This document shows, in pieces, positions 1-8,636 of a stretch of 64,000 nucleotides of DNA. The position numbers and the translations under genes are program-made. Source of the DNA: Pelagibius sp040217155 (GTDB taxonomy: Bacteria > Pseudomonadota > Alphaproteobacteria > Kiloniellales > Kiloniellaceae); NCBI GenBank assembly GCA_040217155.1, contig JAVJNS010000002.1, positions 62,001-126,000 on the forward strand, given 5' to 3'. Every line of letters starts with the position of its first letter. Position 1 is the stretch's first letter. Below the pieces are notes generated by a model. The model was not told the origin of the DNA. It saw nothing but the letters and a program-made list of their open reading frames with translations, and made no database searches.

Positions 1-133
1 ACTCGATGAGGGTGATGCGCCGCGACTCCGGGTCCTCCGCCGGCGCCTTCCAGTAGGTGCCGAGCAGCAGCGCCGTCATCCAGCCGGCGGTGCCGCCGCC
101 GACGATGGTGACCTGCTCGATCCGCTCACCCAT
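1..133 (-). CDS. Tryptophan halogenase-like flavoprotein, 5' end only
   Basis: Partial gene running off the left edge; only the first 44 codons are visible. They read MGERIEQVTIVGGGTAGWMT, then a short variable stretch and RRITLIE. The GGGTAGWM dinucleotide-binding loop right at the N terminus is the FAD-binding signature of the flavin-dependent tryptophan halogenase family, which chlorinates or brominates aromatic substrates using FADH2. The ATG at 133-131 lies 5 codons ahead of the first beta strand, as is usual for the family. Many genomic members are uncharacterised paralogues, so the substrate is unknown. Confidence 0.75.
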   Translation of the reverse strand, partial: MGERIEQVTIVGGGTAGWMTALLLGTYWKAPAEDPESRRITLIE

Positions 134-230
134 GGTTTCCCCCCGCATGACGGCCCCGCTTCCCGGGCGCCAGTGTCCCCCGCCGGCCGGCCCCGGTCAA
201 CCGGACGCCGCCGCGGCGCCGCCGAAGCGG

Positions 231-287
231 CGCGCAGGGGACGTTCCCGGGGGACGTTCCCGGGGGGCCTTCCCGGGGGGCGCGCAG
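231..287. repeat. Short tandem repeat in divergent intergenic region
   Basis: Between the halogenase start and the kinase start the sequence GGGACGTTCCCGG occurs at 238-250 and 251-263, with a degenerate third copy (GGGCCTTCCCGG) at 265-276. The block is flanked by CGCGCAG direct repeats at 231-237 and 281-287. Each unit contains the near-palindrome GGGACGTTCCC, so it could be a repeated protein-binding site for the divergent promoters. Function unknown. Confidence 0.4.
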
Positions 288-375
288 TTGCCTGGCGCGG
301 TGCAACCTGTCACAGTCGCGCTCCGGCCAAGCCCGTGGCGAATCGACAGGAACCAGAGCCCATGACGGTGGACCC

Positions 376-2325
376 ATGACGGTGGAATTACGGCCCACCG
401 CGGTCGGCCGTCCGGCGGTGCCGGCGTCCCGGCGCGACTGGCTGTGGGTCGGCGCCGGCGTCGCGGTTTCCCTGGCCGCCTTCCTCGTCGACGTGACGAC
501 GCCGCGCGGCGTGGCGGCGGGCGTGTTCCCGCACTTCGTCGCCATCGGGCTGAGCGCGCCGACGGCGGCACGCCTGGCGCCCTACGCCCTCGCCGGCCTG
601 GCCACGGTCCTGACCCTGGCGGGGCTGGCCTTCGTCGACGGCGGCGCCCCGGCCATCCTCCTGGTCAACCGGGCCTTCCTGGTCGCCAGCTACTGGCTGG
701 TGGCGTTCCTGGTGCACCAGAAGCAGGTGGCGGACTGGAAGCTGCTGCAAGGCTACGCCGGCCTCGAGGACAGCGTCCGGCAGCGCACCAGCGAGCTGGC
801 GGACAGCGAGAGCCGGCTGCGGCTGATCACCGACCGGCTGCCGGCGCTGATCGCCTATGTCGACGCCGAGGAGCGCTATGCCTTCGTCAATGCCTACTAC
901 GAGGAAGCGATCGGGGCGGCGACCGACAAGGTGTTCGGCCGCCATATTCGCGAGGTGATGGGCGAGGCCGCCTACGCGGTCGTCGCGCCCAACGTCCGGC
1001 GGGTGCTGGCGGGCGAGGTGGTGCGCTGCGCCATCCATCTGCCGACGCCCAAGGGCGAGCGCAATTTTCGCGTCACCTACCTGCCGGACCGCGATGCCTC
1101 GGGCGCGGTCGCCGGCTTCGTCCTGCTGGCGCTCGACGTGTCCGAGGAGGAAGACCTGCAGCGCAAGCTGGAACAGGCGCAGAAGCTCGAGGCGGTGGGC
1201 CAGCTCAGCGGCGGCATCGCGCACGACTTCAACAACCTGCTCGGCGTCATCATCGGCAACCTGGAGCTGGCCTCGGCGCGCGCCGGGGACGATCTCAAGC
1301 GCTATCTCGACGCCGCCATGCTGTCGGCCGAACGCGGCGCCTCGCTGACCCGCCGTCTGCTGGCCTTCGCGCGGCGCCAGCCGCTGCAGCCCTCGGTGAT
1401 CGACGCCAACGCGGTGATCCGCTCGATGGAGGAAATGCTCGACCGCAGCCTCGGGGCGCGGATCGAGGTCGCCTTCGCGCGGGCCGCCGGGCTGTGGCCG
1501 ACGCTGGCCGACGCCCATCAGCTCGAGGCGGCGATCCTCAACCTGGCGCTCAACGCGCGCGACGCCATGCCCGAGGGCGGCCGGCTCGGCATCACCACCG
1601 GGCACCAACAGCTCGACGCCGAGGGCGCCGCGGCGCTGGGTCTGCCGGCCGGCGACTACGTGTCGATCACCCTGAGCGACAGCGGCATCGGCATGAACGC
1701 CGACACCCGGGCGCGGGCCTTCGAGCCGTTCTTCACCACCAAGGCCTTCGGCAGGGGCTCCGGTCTCGGCCTGCCGATGGTCTACGGCTTCGCCAAGCAG
1801 TCCGGCGGCACGGTGACCCTGGACAGCGTGCCGGGCGAGGGCAGCTCGGTGCGCATCTACCTGCCGCGCGCCGCCGCCGCCGCGACCGCCGAGGCGCCGG
1901 CGGCGCCCGCCGACAGCGCGCCGCCGCTCGGCCAGGGCAGCGCGGTGCTGCTGGTCGAGGACGATGCGGCCCTGCGCGCCGTCGTGGTGGCCATGCTGGA
2001 GCGCCTGGACTACCGCGTCGTGCCCTGCGCCGACGCCGCGCGGGCGCTCGAGCGGCTGGCCGGGGAGGATTTTGAGTTCCTGCTCACTGACATCGAGCTG
2101 CCGGGCGACATGAACGGCTGGCGGCTCGCCGAGGCGGCCCTGGCGCGCGCGCCGGCCCTCGCCGTCGTCCACATGTCCGGCACCACCGAGCACGCGCGCG
2201 CCGAGCGGCACCCTGCGGGCCACGCCAAGGAGCTGCTGGTCAAGCCGTTCCGCCAGGACCAGCTGGCGCGCGCCCTGGTGCGGGCGCGGCAGGCGGCCGG
2301 CGCGGCCGGCGCGGGTGAAGCGTGA
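376..2325 (+). CDS. Membrane-anchored hybrid sensor histidine kinase (PAS-HisKA-HATPase-REC)
   Basis: 649 aa. Three or four hydrophobic segments fill residues 20-115, followed by a linker coiled coil, a PAS domain (about 150-255), a HisKA dimerisation domain with the H-box GGIAHDFNNLL (His283), a HATPase_c domain (NLALNARDAMPEGG, DSGIGM, GSGLGLPMVYGF) and a C-terminal receiver domain whose phospho-acceptor is Asp572 in LLTDIELPG. The HDFNN H-box is typical of hybrid kinases. Signal unknown. A response regulator gene follows 80 bp downstream, so the two probably form a phosphorelay. The ATG used is the second of two near-identical CATGACGGTGGA copies (361-372 and 375-386); the first is out of frame. 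Confidence 0.9.
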   Translation: MTVELRPTAVGRPAVPASRRDWLWVGAGVAVSLAAFLVDVTTPRGVAAGVFPHFVAIGLSAPTAARLAPYALAGLATVLTLAGLAFVDGGAPAILLVNRAFLVASYWLVAFLVHQKQVADWKLLQGYAGLEDSVRQRTSELADSESRLRLITDRLPALIAYVDAEERYAFVNAYYEEAIGAATDKVFGRHIREVMGEAAYAVVAPNVRRVLAGEVVRCAIHLPTPKGERNFRVTYLPDRDASGAVAGFVLLALDVSEEEDLQRKLEQAQKLEAVGQLSGGIAHDFNNLLGVIIGNLELASARAGDDLKRYLDAAMLSAERGASLTRRLLAFARRQPLQPSVIDANAVIRSMEEMLDRSLGARIEVAFARAAGLWPTLADAHQLEAAILNLALNARDAMPEGGRLGITTGHQQLDAEGAAALGLPAGDYVSITLSDSGIGMNADTRARAFEPFFTTKAFGRGSGLGLPMVYGFAKQSGGTVTLDSVPGEGSSVRIYLPRAAAAATAEAPAAPADSAPPLGQGSAVLLVEDDAALRAVVVAMLERLDYRVVPCADAARALERLAGEDFEFLLTDIELPGDMNGWRLAEAALARAPALAVVHMSGTTEHARAERHPAGHAKELLVKPFRQDQLARALVRARQAAGAAGAGEA

Positions 2326-2405
2326 GGGCAGGGGTCTCATGAAACAGCGTTTCGAACTTGCGATGGCAGCGGCTCAATGAAGGCTCCGGGGGAGGGAATT
2401 TCGGC

Positions 2406-2789
2406 GTGAAGGACGATAAGCTTACCGTTCTGGTCATCGACGACGACCCGCTTTACCGCCAGACCCTGCAGGACATCTTGAGCGACGGCGGCTACGACGT
2501 CCTGCTGGCGGAGAACGGCAAGGAAGGTTCGAAGGCCGTCGCCCGGGACCGCATCGACCTGGTGGTGTGCGATATTCTGATGCCGGAGAAAGACGGCATC
2601 GAGACCATTCTCGAACTGCGAAATTCGCACCCCGGACTGAAGATCATCGCGGTTTCCGGCGGCCGGCTGGAGAGCGGCCTGCATCTGCACGCGGCCCGGC
2701 AACTGGGCGCCGACGCCGGCCTCGAAAAGCCGATCCACAGCGCCGAGCTGCTCAACCTGGCGGCCCGGCTGACGGCCGGTTGCGACTGA
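2406..2789 (+). CDS. Single-domain (CheY-like) response regulator
   Basis: About 127 aa consisting of one receiver domain: acidic pair in VIDDDP, phospho-acceptor Asp56 in VVCDILMPEKDG, the conserved Ser in IIAVSGG and Lys in LEKPI. No output domain. The GTG at 2406 is preferred because GGAGG lies at 2391-2395; an in-frame ATG at 2358 would add 16 low-complexity residues. It lies just downstream of the hybrid kinase and is its likely partner. The last 28 codons and the downstream flank are duplicated at 5559-5700, see the pseudogene entry. Confidence 0.85.
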   Translation: MKDDKLTVLVIDDDPLYRQTLQDILSDGGYDVLLAENGKEGSKAVARDRIDLVVCDILMPEKDGIETILELRNSHPGLKIIAVSGGRLESGLHLHAARQLGADAGLEKPIHSAELLNLAARLTAGCD

Positions 2790-2845
2790 GCGCCTGAGCG
2801 ACGCGGCGGGCGCCCGCGACATTTTTCCGGCCCTCCCCCCGCGCG
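2708..2845 (+). repeat. Direct repeat copy 1 (3' end of response regulator gene)
   Basis: From 2708 (CGCCGACGCC) through the stop codon region at 2791 this matches 5561-5655 with only four substitutions by hand alignment, apart from a 12-nt in-frame tandem duplication in the second copy. Homology continues with gaps for about 50 bp past the stop codon. The two copies bracket the two-gene insert 3294-5419. Confidence 0.8.
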
Positions 2846-3293
2846 GGTATCGGTCATGGTACGGCAAGGACGCGGAACCCCTGGCGTACGGGCTTCGGCG
2901 TGTCACAGCAACGCTATGAACCCATCTGCCTGCACGCCCGCCGCGGCATCCGGGCAGTCGGTCATTCGGATAATAGAGTAGATCATCCGGGTAATAGACA
3001 GACTCAGATGCTTTCCATAGAGTAGCGGTTCCTGCGCCGGAATGCTGGCGCACTCGCCACGGTGGCAGCGCGATCTGTGGAACCGAAAACGGCCTCTTCC
3101 GTCGCAGGGCTGATCGCAGGCGAACGATGAGGGTCGTCGGACGCGACCGGCGGGGTCGATGATTCCCTGTTTTCAAATCTCCTCGCTTGGTAAAGGTGCA
3201 CGACAGATCCCCTGATCGTTGAATCCCGTCTGTTTCGGCTGGGCCACGGCAGCGCGGATTCCGCCAAGGCGATTTCGATAGGGGAGGAGTCCA
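2790..3293. other. Intergenic region, 504 bp
   Basis: No convincing gene on either strand. Besides the repeat tail it contains an AT-richer patch (2960-3010) with two similar words, TCGGATAATAGAGTA and CCGGGTAATAGACAG, that may be promoter or operator elements for the two-gene operon starting at 3294. Nothing else stands out. Confidence 0.5.
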
Positions 3294-3689
3294 ATGGGCA
3301 ACGCCAAGAGCGGCTTGATTTTCCTGGTTTACGCCACTGTGCTGTTCGGGCTGCTTGCATGGTGGTCGCTGGGCAGTTCCGGCGTGTTCGGCGCCTTTGA
3401 CCTCAGCGACAGCGCGGCGCTGGAAAAAGAGTTGCAGACCTTCGCCATCGCTGCCGGTCTCACTACTCTTGGAATCATCTCTAAGCTGTTGTTCGACGTT
3501 CTCATGCCGGACGGCAAAAACCGTGGCATGCCGTTGAACTGGCGGCGTTCCCTTGCGGCGATGCTTGTCGCCCCGGTGATCGTCTTCGGTATGTTCGAGC
3601 CCCTCATGCGCATGGAGAGCGCAATACTTGCCGCGCTGTTCTGCTACCAGAACGGATTCTTCTTCCAGACGGTTCTTGGAAAGAAGTAA
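3294..3689 (+). CDS. Small four-helix membrane protein, unknown function
   Basis: 131 aa with four probable membrane segments (about 7-29, 47-69, 84-104, 108-126) separated by short charged loops (KNRGMPLNWRR in the middle). A strong ribosome binding site (GGGGAGGAG) precedes the ATG. Its stop codon overlaps the start of the secreted peptidase gene by one base (TAATG), so the two are co-translated. I do not recognise a family. Base composition looks less GC-rich than the neighbouring genes, which together with the bracketing repeats suggests acquisition. Confidence 0.75.
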   Translation: MGNAKSGLIFLVYATVLFGLLAWWSLGSSGVFGAFDLSDSAALEKELQTFAIAAGLTTLGIISKLLFDVLMPDGKNRGMPLNWRRSLAAMLVAPVIVFGMFEPLMRMESAILAALFCYQNGFFFQTVLGKK

Positions 3690-5419
3690 TGATCCCGCGC
3701 GCGATCCTTCTGGTTTCGCTGCTATACCTTGCGCCGCCGCAGGCGCTCGCGGCCTCGCCGGCCGCGGTCCATCGGCAGCTCGTCGAGGCCGGGCAGACGA
3801 CGGATGCCTATGATCCACTCCTCGAGAGCTTCTTCGCCCTGGCGCGTGACAGGGGCGACATCCTGGCGCCGGTGCAGGTCGGCGGCGTCTTCGCGTCGGA
3901 CAGGATCAACATCATCGTCGTCAGGGCACCCGAAGACGGACGGGGGATCCAGGTCCAAGGGCTGAGTGCCGACCAGGGCCATCTGGCCCGCAACTTCGTC
4001 GCTCTCAATCCCAACCTGGTGCTGCTCGGCGAGCACATTCTTGCCGATGTCGTGCTGAACGTGTTCAACGATGCGTTGGGAATACTGCAGGCTTTAGATG
4101 TTGCCGAGCAGGACGCGACCGTGACCGATCCGATAAATCTGGCCTCGAGCATGACGACTTTCCTGCGTCTGAACAACATCAGGCATTCGCTCGACGGGCC
4201 GAAAGATGAGAACCATCCTCTTTCCCTATCGCCCCAGATCGTCCAGAGCGTGACCGCGGCGTGGGACGGGTCGGACGAAGGCGCGGGCCTGTTCTACTAT
4301 GGCCTTCTCTTCATTTTTTACCATGAGTTCGCGCATCTGGAAGCCAACCAGAGTGCCGGCTTTCTGGACATCATGGGCATGCTGGAGCGCTGGCGGCGGC
4401 AACGAATCCTGGCGGAGGAAGAGCGTGCCGACAACGAGGCGCGCAGGCTGCTCAATGCCGCCATGTCGAAAAGCCGCAACGCAATGGACCTCTTCGCCGT
4501 CCTTTCGATGGCCAGCTACCTGCGCGACTTCATGGCTTCTTCGTTGTTCGACGATCTCGGCCCGCTCGGTGTCAGCGAGCGGTTCTTTTCGTTCCGCCAC
4601 CGGGAATGCACGCCGGGCGAGGGCGACGGCGCGGAACTCCGTACGGACAGCATCGACCAGGTTGTCGGCGGCTATTGGAACGTCCTGCCGATCCTGAGCA
4701 ATGCGCATGTGGCGGAGCTGCAGCAGCGGCTCAGGTCGCAGGCCGATATCGCGACCCATGCGCACAACTTCCTCAGGTCGGGGAGCATTCTGGCCGATAT
4801 GGCGGGTGCCCAGTTCCCGGTCGATCGCTTCGCGCCAATCGTCCCCTTCGTGCGGCTGTACGAGTCGGTCATCGATGGCCGCCCCTATATCCTGAAGGAT
4901 ACGGTGGTGGGCACCACGTCGATGACCTTGGAAGACCTTACGCAAGGTCTGGCCGACGACGCCGTATCTTTCGAGCCCTCGAGCGTCTGCGAGTCGCCGC
5001 TGCAATGCCTGCTGGGCGATCTCATCGGCGATGCCAAAATCGAAGTGATCCTCTCGGAGGGCCGGGTGAAATACGCGGTCCTTTACATGCCGGTCCTTTG
5101 GCAATCCGCCTTCAGTCCGGACTATGCGGGCAGCGAAGAACAGACCAGGGCCTACATCGAAAACGTTGCCTCAACCATCAGACTGTTCGCGAACTTCTTG
5201 GGCGCGGGGGGAGATGTCTCGCCGCAGGGGATGGGGGAAGCTGGAAACGCGGCAGTGAATCTCGCCACCTTCATGCGCGGCCAGATCGTCCAGTGCGGTT
5301 TCTTCAGCCACGAGTACCGGCGGGAGCGCGAGGTCGTCGAAATCACAACCATGAGCGCCGGCAGCTGGGTGCGGTTCAAGGTCTATCCGGCCACCCACAA
5401 CATCGAGGAATTTCGCTGA
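3689..5419 (+). CDS. Secreted HEXXH zinc metallopeptidase, unassigned family
   Basis: 576 aa. A Sec signal peptide (about residues 1-22, ending in QALAAS) predicts export. The zinc site is His212-Glu213-Phe-Ala-His216 (FYHEFAHLE), and 28 residues later the stretch EERADNEA (Glu244 to Asp248) resembles the E-x-x-A-D third-ligand motif of gluzincins such as M48. The remainder is not recognisable. It forms a two-gene operon with the membrane protein at 3294, overlapping it by 1 bp. Substrate unknown; the resemblance to M48 rests on motif spacing only. The gene lies inside the insert bracketed by direct repeats. Confidence 0.8.
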   Translation: MIPRAILLVSLLYLAPPQALAASPAAVHRQLVEAGQTTDAYDPLLESFFALARDRGDILAPVQVGGVFASDRINIIVVRAPEDGRGIQVQGLSADQGHLARNFVALNPNLVLLGEHILADVVLNVFNDALGILQALDVAEQDATVTDPINLASSMTTFLRLNNIRHSLDGPKDENHPLSLSPQIVQSVTAAWDGSDEGAGLFYYGLLFIFYHEFAHLEANQSAGFLDIMGMLERWRRQRILAEEERADNEARRLLNAAMSKSRNAMDLFAVLSMASYLRDFMASSLFDDLGPLGVSERFFSFRHRECTPGEGDGAELRTDSIDQVVGGYWNVLPILSNAHVAELQQRLRSQADIATHAHNFLRSGSILADMAGAQFPVDRFAPIVPFVRLYESVIDGRPYILKDTVVGTTSMTLEDLTQGLADDAVSFEPSSVCESPLQCLLGDLIGDAKIEVILSEGRVKYAVLYMPVLWQSAFSPDYAGSEEQTRAYIENVASTIRLFANFLGAGGDVSPQGMGEAGNAAVNLATFMRGQIVQCGFFSHEYRREREVVEITTMSAGSWVRFKVYPATHNIEEFR

Positions 5420-5792
5420 CGGTTTGCCCGCCAGAGGTCCCGAGGCGGCCCGGTTCTGTTGCTTTCGATGCCTGAGCGGCATCGAGTATGACTTCGCATC
5501 CCGTTGAACATTGCGGTTAAAGCGCTTTGCGCCCAATTTGAACCATTCTGCCGGTACCGGCGCCGACGCCAGCCTCGAAAAGCCGATCCACAGCGCCGCG
5601 CTGCTCAATTTGGCGGCCCGGCTGACGGCCCGGCTGACGGCCGGTTGCGACTGAGCGACGCGGCGGACGCCCGCGACACTTCGGGCCTTTCTCCCCCGGC
5701 GATTTCGGCTAAGGTGCGGTGGCTTCGCCGACCGTAGCCGCCTTGATCGACCGACCTAGACTACCGACGCAATCTACCGACTGGGAGACGAC
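5420..5792. other. Intergenic region with repeat fragment, 373 bp
   Basis: Apart from the response regulator fragment (5559-5654) and its downstream flank, there is no credible gene. The segment 5700-5792 should hold the promoter of the aminotransferase; GGGAGACGAC just before its ATG is the ribosome binding site. Confidence 0.5.
5559..5654 (+). pseudogene. Response regulator 3' fragment (direct repeat copy 2)
   Basis: Reading from 5559 gives GADASLEKPIHSAALLNL and then AARLTARLTAGCD followed by TGA: the C terminus of the receiver gene at 2406, with two amino acid replacements and one in-frame 12-nt tandem duplication (CGGCTGACGGCC twice). The sequence upstream of 5559 is unrelated to a receiver domain, and no start codon or phospho-acceptor remains, so this is a dead fragment. 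The matching DNA continues past the stop to about 5700. Confidence 0.8.
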
Positions 5793-6938
5793 ATGACCGC
5801 CTTGCTGCCCGACATCGATCCGGAGGGGCTTCTCGAATACTCCGTGGTCTTCACCGACCGCGCGTTGAACCACATGTCCGAGACTTTCCAGGAGGTTATG
5901 CGGGATATCTCGACCACGCTGAAAAGCGTCTACCAGGCCGAGGCGGTGGTGGTGGTGCCGGGCGGCGGGACCTACGCCATGGAGGCGGTGGCGCGCCAGC
6001 TGGCCACCGGCGGCAAGGCGCTGGTGATCCGCAACGGCTGGTTCTCCTACCGCTGGACGCAGATCTTCGAGGCCGGCGGCATCCCGGCGGCGTCCACGGT
6101 GCTGAAGGCGCGGCCGACCGGCGGCGGGGCTCAGGCGCCCTTCGCGCCGGCGCCGCTCGACGAGGTGACGGCGGCCATCGCGGCGGAGAAGCCGGACGTG
6201 GTCTTCGCGCCGCATGTGGAAACCGCCTCGGGTATGATGCTGCCGGACGATTACCTGAAGGCGGTGGCCGCGGCGGTGCATGCCGTCGGCGGGCTCTTCG
6301 TGCTCGACTGCATCGCCTCGGGCACCGTCTGGGTCGACATGAAGGCCCTGGGGACCGACGTGCTGATCTCGGCGCCGCAGAAGGGCTGGTCGGCATCGCC
6401 CTGCAGCGGCCTGGTCATGCTGAGCGCGGCGGCGCTGGAGCGGGTGAAGGCGACGGCCTCGTCGTCCTTCGCCTGCGACCTGAAGAAGTGGCTGGAGATC
6501 ATGCAGGCTTACGAGAACGGCGGCCATGCCTATCATGCCACCCTGCCGACCGACGCGCTGAAGGGCTTCCGCGACACCATGAAGGAGACCGAAGCCTACG
6601 GCTTCGCCAAGGTGAAGGCGGAGCAGGAGGCGCTCGGCCATGACGTGCGCAAGCTGCTCGCCGAGCGCGGCTTCCGCTCGGTGGCGGCCGAGGGCTTCGA
6701 GGCGCCGGGCGTCGTGGTCTGCTACACCGACGACCCGGGCATCAAGTCCGGCGCCAAGTTCGCCGCCGCGGGCCTGCAGACGGCGGCCGGCGTGCCGCTG
6801 ATGTGCGACGAGCCGGAGGGCTTCCAGACCTTCCGCCTCGGCCTCTTCGGCCTCGACAAGCTGCACAACCCGGAGCGCTCGGTGGCCAACCTCGCCAAGG
6901 CGCTCGACAGCATCACCGGCCACACCAACGTGCGGTGA
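5793..6938 (+). CDS. Class-V aminotransferase, alanine/serine-glyoxylate type
   Basis: 381 aa, the usual length for the family. PLP-dependent fold type I: the substrate/PLP region VVPGGGTYAMEAVARQ, the Asp/Cys segment VLDCIASGTVWVDMKALG, and the PLP lysine in SAPQKGWSASPCSGLVML. These features match the alanine-glyoxylate, serine-glyoxylate and serine-pyruvate aminotransferase group, cytoplasmic enzymes that move amino groups between small amino acids and 2-oxo acids. The exact donor cannot be read from the sequence. A good ribosome binding site (GGGAGACGAC) supports the ATG. Monocistronic. Confidence 0.85.
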   Translation: MTALLPDIDPEGLLEYSVVFTDRALNHMSETFQEVMRDISTTLKSVYQAEAVVVVPGGGTYAMEAVARQLATGGKALVIRNGWFSYRWTQIFEAGGIPAASTVLKARPTGGGAQAPFAPAPLDEVTAAIAAEKPDVVFAPHVETASGMMLPDDYLKAVAAAVHAVGGLFVLDCIASGTVWVDMKALGTDVLISAPQKGWSASPCSGLVMLSAAALERVKATASSSFACDLKKWLEIMQAYENGGHAYHATLPTDALKGFRDTMKETEAYGFAKVKAEQEALGHDVRKLLAERGFRSVAAEGFEAPGVVVCYTDDPGIKSGAKFAAAGLQTAAGVPLMCDEPEGFQTFRLGLFGLDKLHNPERSVANLAKALDSITGHTNVR

Positions 6939-6974
6939 GGGCGGGCCTCGCCCGTCGAGACGGCTGCTGCGCCG

Positions 6975-7018
6975 CCTCCTCAGGGTGAGGCTGATTGCGT
7001 ATGCTCGCGCTGAGGAGG
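6975..7018. terminator. Possible hairpin after the aminotransferase gene
   Basis: CCTCCTCAG (6975-6983) and CTGAGGAGG (7010-7018) form a 9-bp stem with a 26-nt loop 37 bp after the stop codon. There is no T tract, so intrinsic termination is uncertain. Confidence 0.3.
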
Positions 7019-7153
7019 GCCGCCGGCACGTCTCGCAGCATCCCCTGACCCGGCTAGGCCCAAACCGCGTAAGCACTGGCTCTGATGACTCCCGAACAGG
7101 GAATCACGACTTCCACCGCGCCGCGATTGCCTTTTTCAGCAGCCTGCTAGCCG

Positions 7154-7621
7154 CTACAAATCCATTCTGTAGACGGTTACCGGCCCACGAAGCGATTCCA
7201 CTTGCTTCAATGCCCGCCAGCCGCGTTTTCCCAGAATGTTGTCCGCGGCATCCGTAGAGGTATAGATCGAGGAAAACCCAAGACGGCGGGCTTCATCCTC
7301 CAGCGCGGCAACCAGCGCTGTGCCGACCCCTTTGCCCCGGTTGTTTTTCTCGACCACCAGTCCGGCAATCCACGGCAGTTGGCCGGGCTCCGAGCCCAGA
7401 GACTCGGCCTTTAGCGCGCCGGTTCCGATAACGTCTCCGCCATCGTCAACGGCAATGACAGCGATGGGAACGGCGCCACGTCGGCAGCAGGCACGGATAT
7501 CCCGTTCAGCGTCTCCCGGACCTTCCACGCCGTAGTAGGGCTCCCACTCGTCGACGAAGATTTCAGCCAGTCTCGCGACGGCGTTCGGAACCTCCGCCAG
7601 ATAGCGAATTTCAAATGTCAT
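7154..7621 (-). CDS. GNAT family N-acetyltransferase
   Basis: 155 aa from the ATG at 7621, chosen because GAGGA (complement of 7632-7636) lies 10 nt upstream; an upstream ATG at 7654 would add 11 residues. The acetyl-CoA binding motif A is clear: LVVEKNNRGKGVGTALVAALEDEARRLG carries the R-G-K-G-V-G loop, and the preceding strand (LPWIAGLVV) and the terminal RGWRALKQVE fit motif B. Such proteins acetylate amines or protein N termini; the substrate cannot be predicted. Convergent with the aminotransferase gene. Confidence 0.85.
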   Translation of the reverse strand: MTFEIRYLAEVPNAVARLAEIFVDEWEPYYGVEGPGDAERDIRACCRRGAVPIAVIAVDDGGDVIGTGALKAESLGSEPGQLPWIAGLVVEKNNRGKGVGTALVAALEDEARRLGFSSIYTSTDAADNILGKRGWRALKQVESLRGPVTVYRMDL

Positions 7622-7751
7622 CGTCAGCAGGTCCTCGCTGGCATCCTTCCACAAGCGGTCAGAAGAAAAAAGGGGCAGGCGGAGCAGAAGGCGCCCGGCA
7701 AGGCGCTGGACAGCATCGCCGGCCGGACGACCCTGCGGGGAGGGCGCGCCG

Positions 7752-8636
7752 TCACGCCGGCGGGGCGGCGCAGCACTGCTCGTAGGCGTAGCGCTCTTTG
7801 ATGAGGCCGTTGTATTCGAAGACGTCGAGGGTGACTTCGTAGGCCGGTCGGGTGATCTCCACGTGCGGGGTCCAGCAGCCGAGCTTCTGGTAGGTGGCGA
7901 TGCAGTCGGCCAGCGCCGCCTCGTCGATGTCGGGGAAGTAGGGCTTCTCGGCCCGGGCGATCTCGGCGGCGGGCGTCTCGTTCAGGTAGGCGCGGGTCTT
8001 CCGGTAGGCGCGCATGAAAGCCTTGGCCATGTCGGTCTCGAGCCACTCCCGGGTGGCGGCGAGGCTGGAAAAACCGCAGGGGCCGATGAGCGGGCCGACC
8101 TGCGCCACGACGGATCCGACGCCGTCGGCCTGGAGCTGCTGGGGGAAGGGGCCCTGCTGCTGCACATAGGCGCCCTGGCCGCCGCGGAAGGCCTGGTCGA
8201 GAGCGGCGGCGCCGCCGGGGGTGATGGGCACGATCTTGTCGAAGTCGATGCCGGCCTTGTGGCAGGCGTACTGGAACATGGCGCGCGGCTGGCCGCCCTT
8301 GAACATGACGACTTCGGCGCCCTCCAGCTTGTTCCAGGCGAAGTCGGGGTCGGCTTCGCGGCCGGTGAGGAAGAAGCCGTCCATCTCGTTGACCTGGGCG
8401 AAGTGGACGACGCTCGGCACCTTGCCCTCGCCGAGCGGCCCGAAGGCCTGGCTGAGCGCCGACTGCACGACCTGGACGCGGCCTTCCTCCAGGGCCGTGA
8501 TCGCCGAGACGCCGGGCTGGGCGACGGACCACTCCGGGTCGAGGCCCTGTTCTCTCAGGAAGCCGCCGGACATGGTCGAGATGAGCGGCGAATAGAAGGC
8601 CGAGAACAGGGTGAACTGAATGTTGATCTTTTCCAA
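7752..8636 (-). CDS. NMT1/THI5-like substrate-binding-fold protein lacking a signal peptide
   Basis: 294 aa resembling SsuA/ThiY-type periplasmic binding proteins: an opening strand then SGGFLREQGLDPEW, the EEGRVQVVQSALS turn, a FLTGREADPDFAWNKLEG linker and a C-terminal GFSSLAATREWLETD helix region. In nitrate/sulfonate/pyrimidine-precursor uptake such proteins carry a signal peptide, but here the chain starts directly with MEKINIQFTLFSAFYSPLI. It is therefore either cytoplasmic or exported by other means. No ABC permease or ATPase gene is adjacent. The fold family is a reasonable call; ligand unknown. Confidence 0.65.
   Translation of the reverse strand: MEKINIQFTLFSAFYSPLISTMSGGFLREQGLDPEWSVAQPGVSAITALEEGRVQVVQSALSQAFGPLGEGKVPSVVHFAQVNEMDGFFLTGREADPDFAWNKLEGAEVVMFKGGQPRAMFQYACHKAGIDFDKIVPITPGGAAALDQAFRGGQGAYVQQQGPFPQQLQADGVGSVVAQVGPLIGPCGFSSLAATREWLETDMAKAFMRAYRKTRAYLNETPAAEIARAEKPYFPDIDEAALADCIATYQKLGCWTPHVEITRPAYEVTLDVFEYNGLIKERYAYEQCCAAPPA

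Noticed and set aside
388..2340. Long antisense open frame opposite the hybrid kinase gene
   Set aside because: Arg/Gly/Ala/Gln-rich product without domain character; a by-product of high GC on the reverse strand of a clearly recognisable kinase.
3004..3360. Minus-strand open frame of about 118 codons upstream of the insert operon
   Set aside because: Ser/Arg-rich without motif, and overlaps the start of the plus-strand membrane protein gene, which has a strong ribosome binding site.
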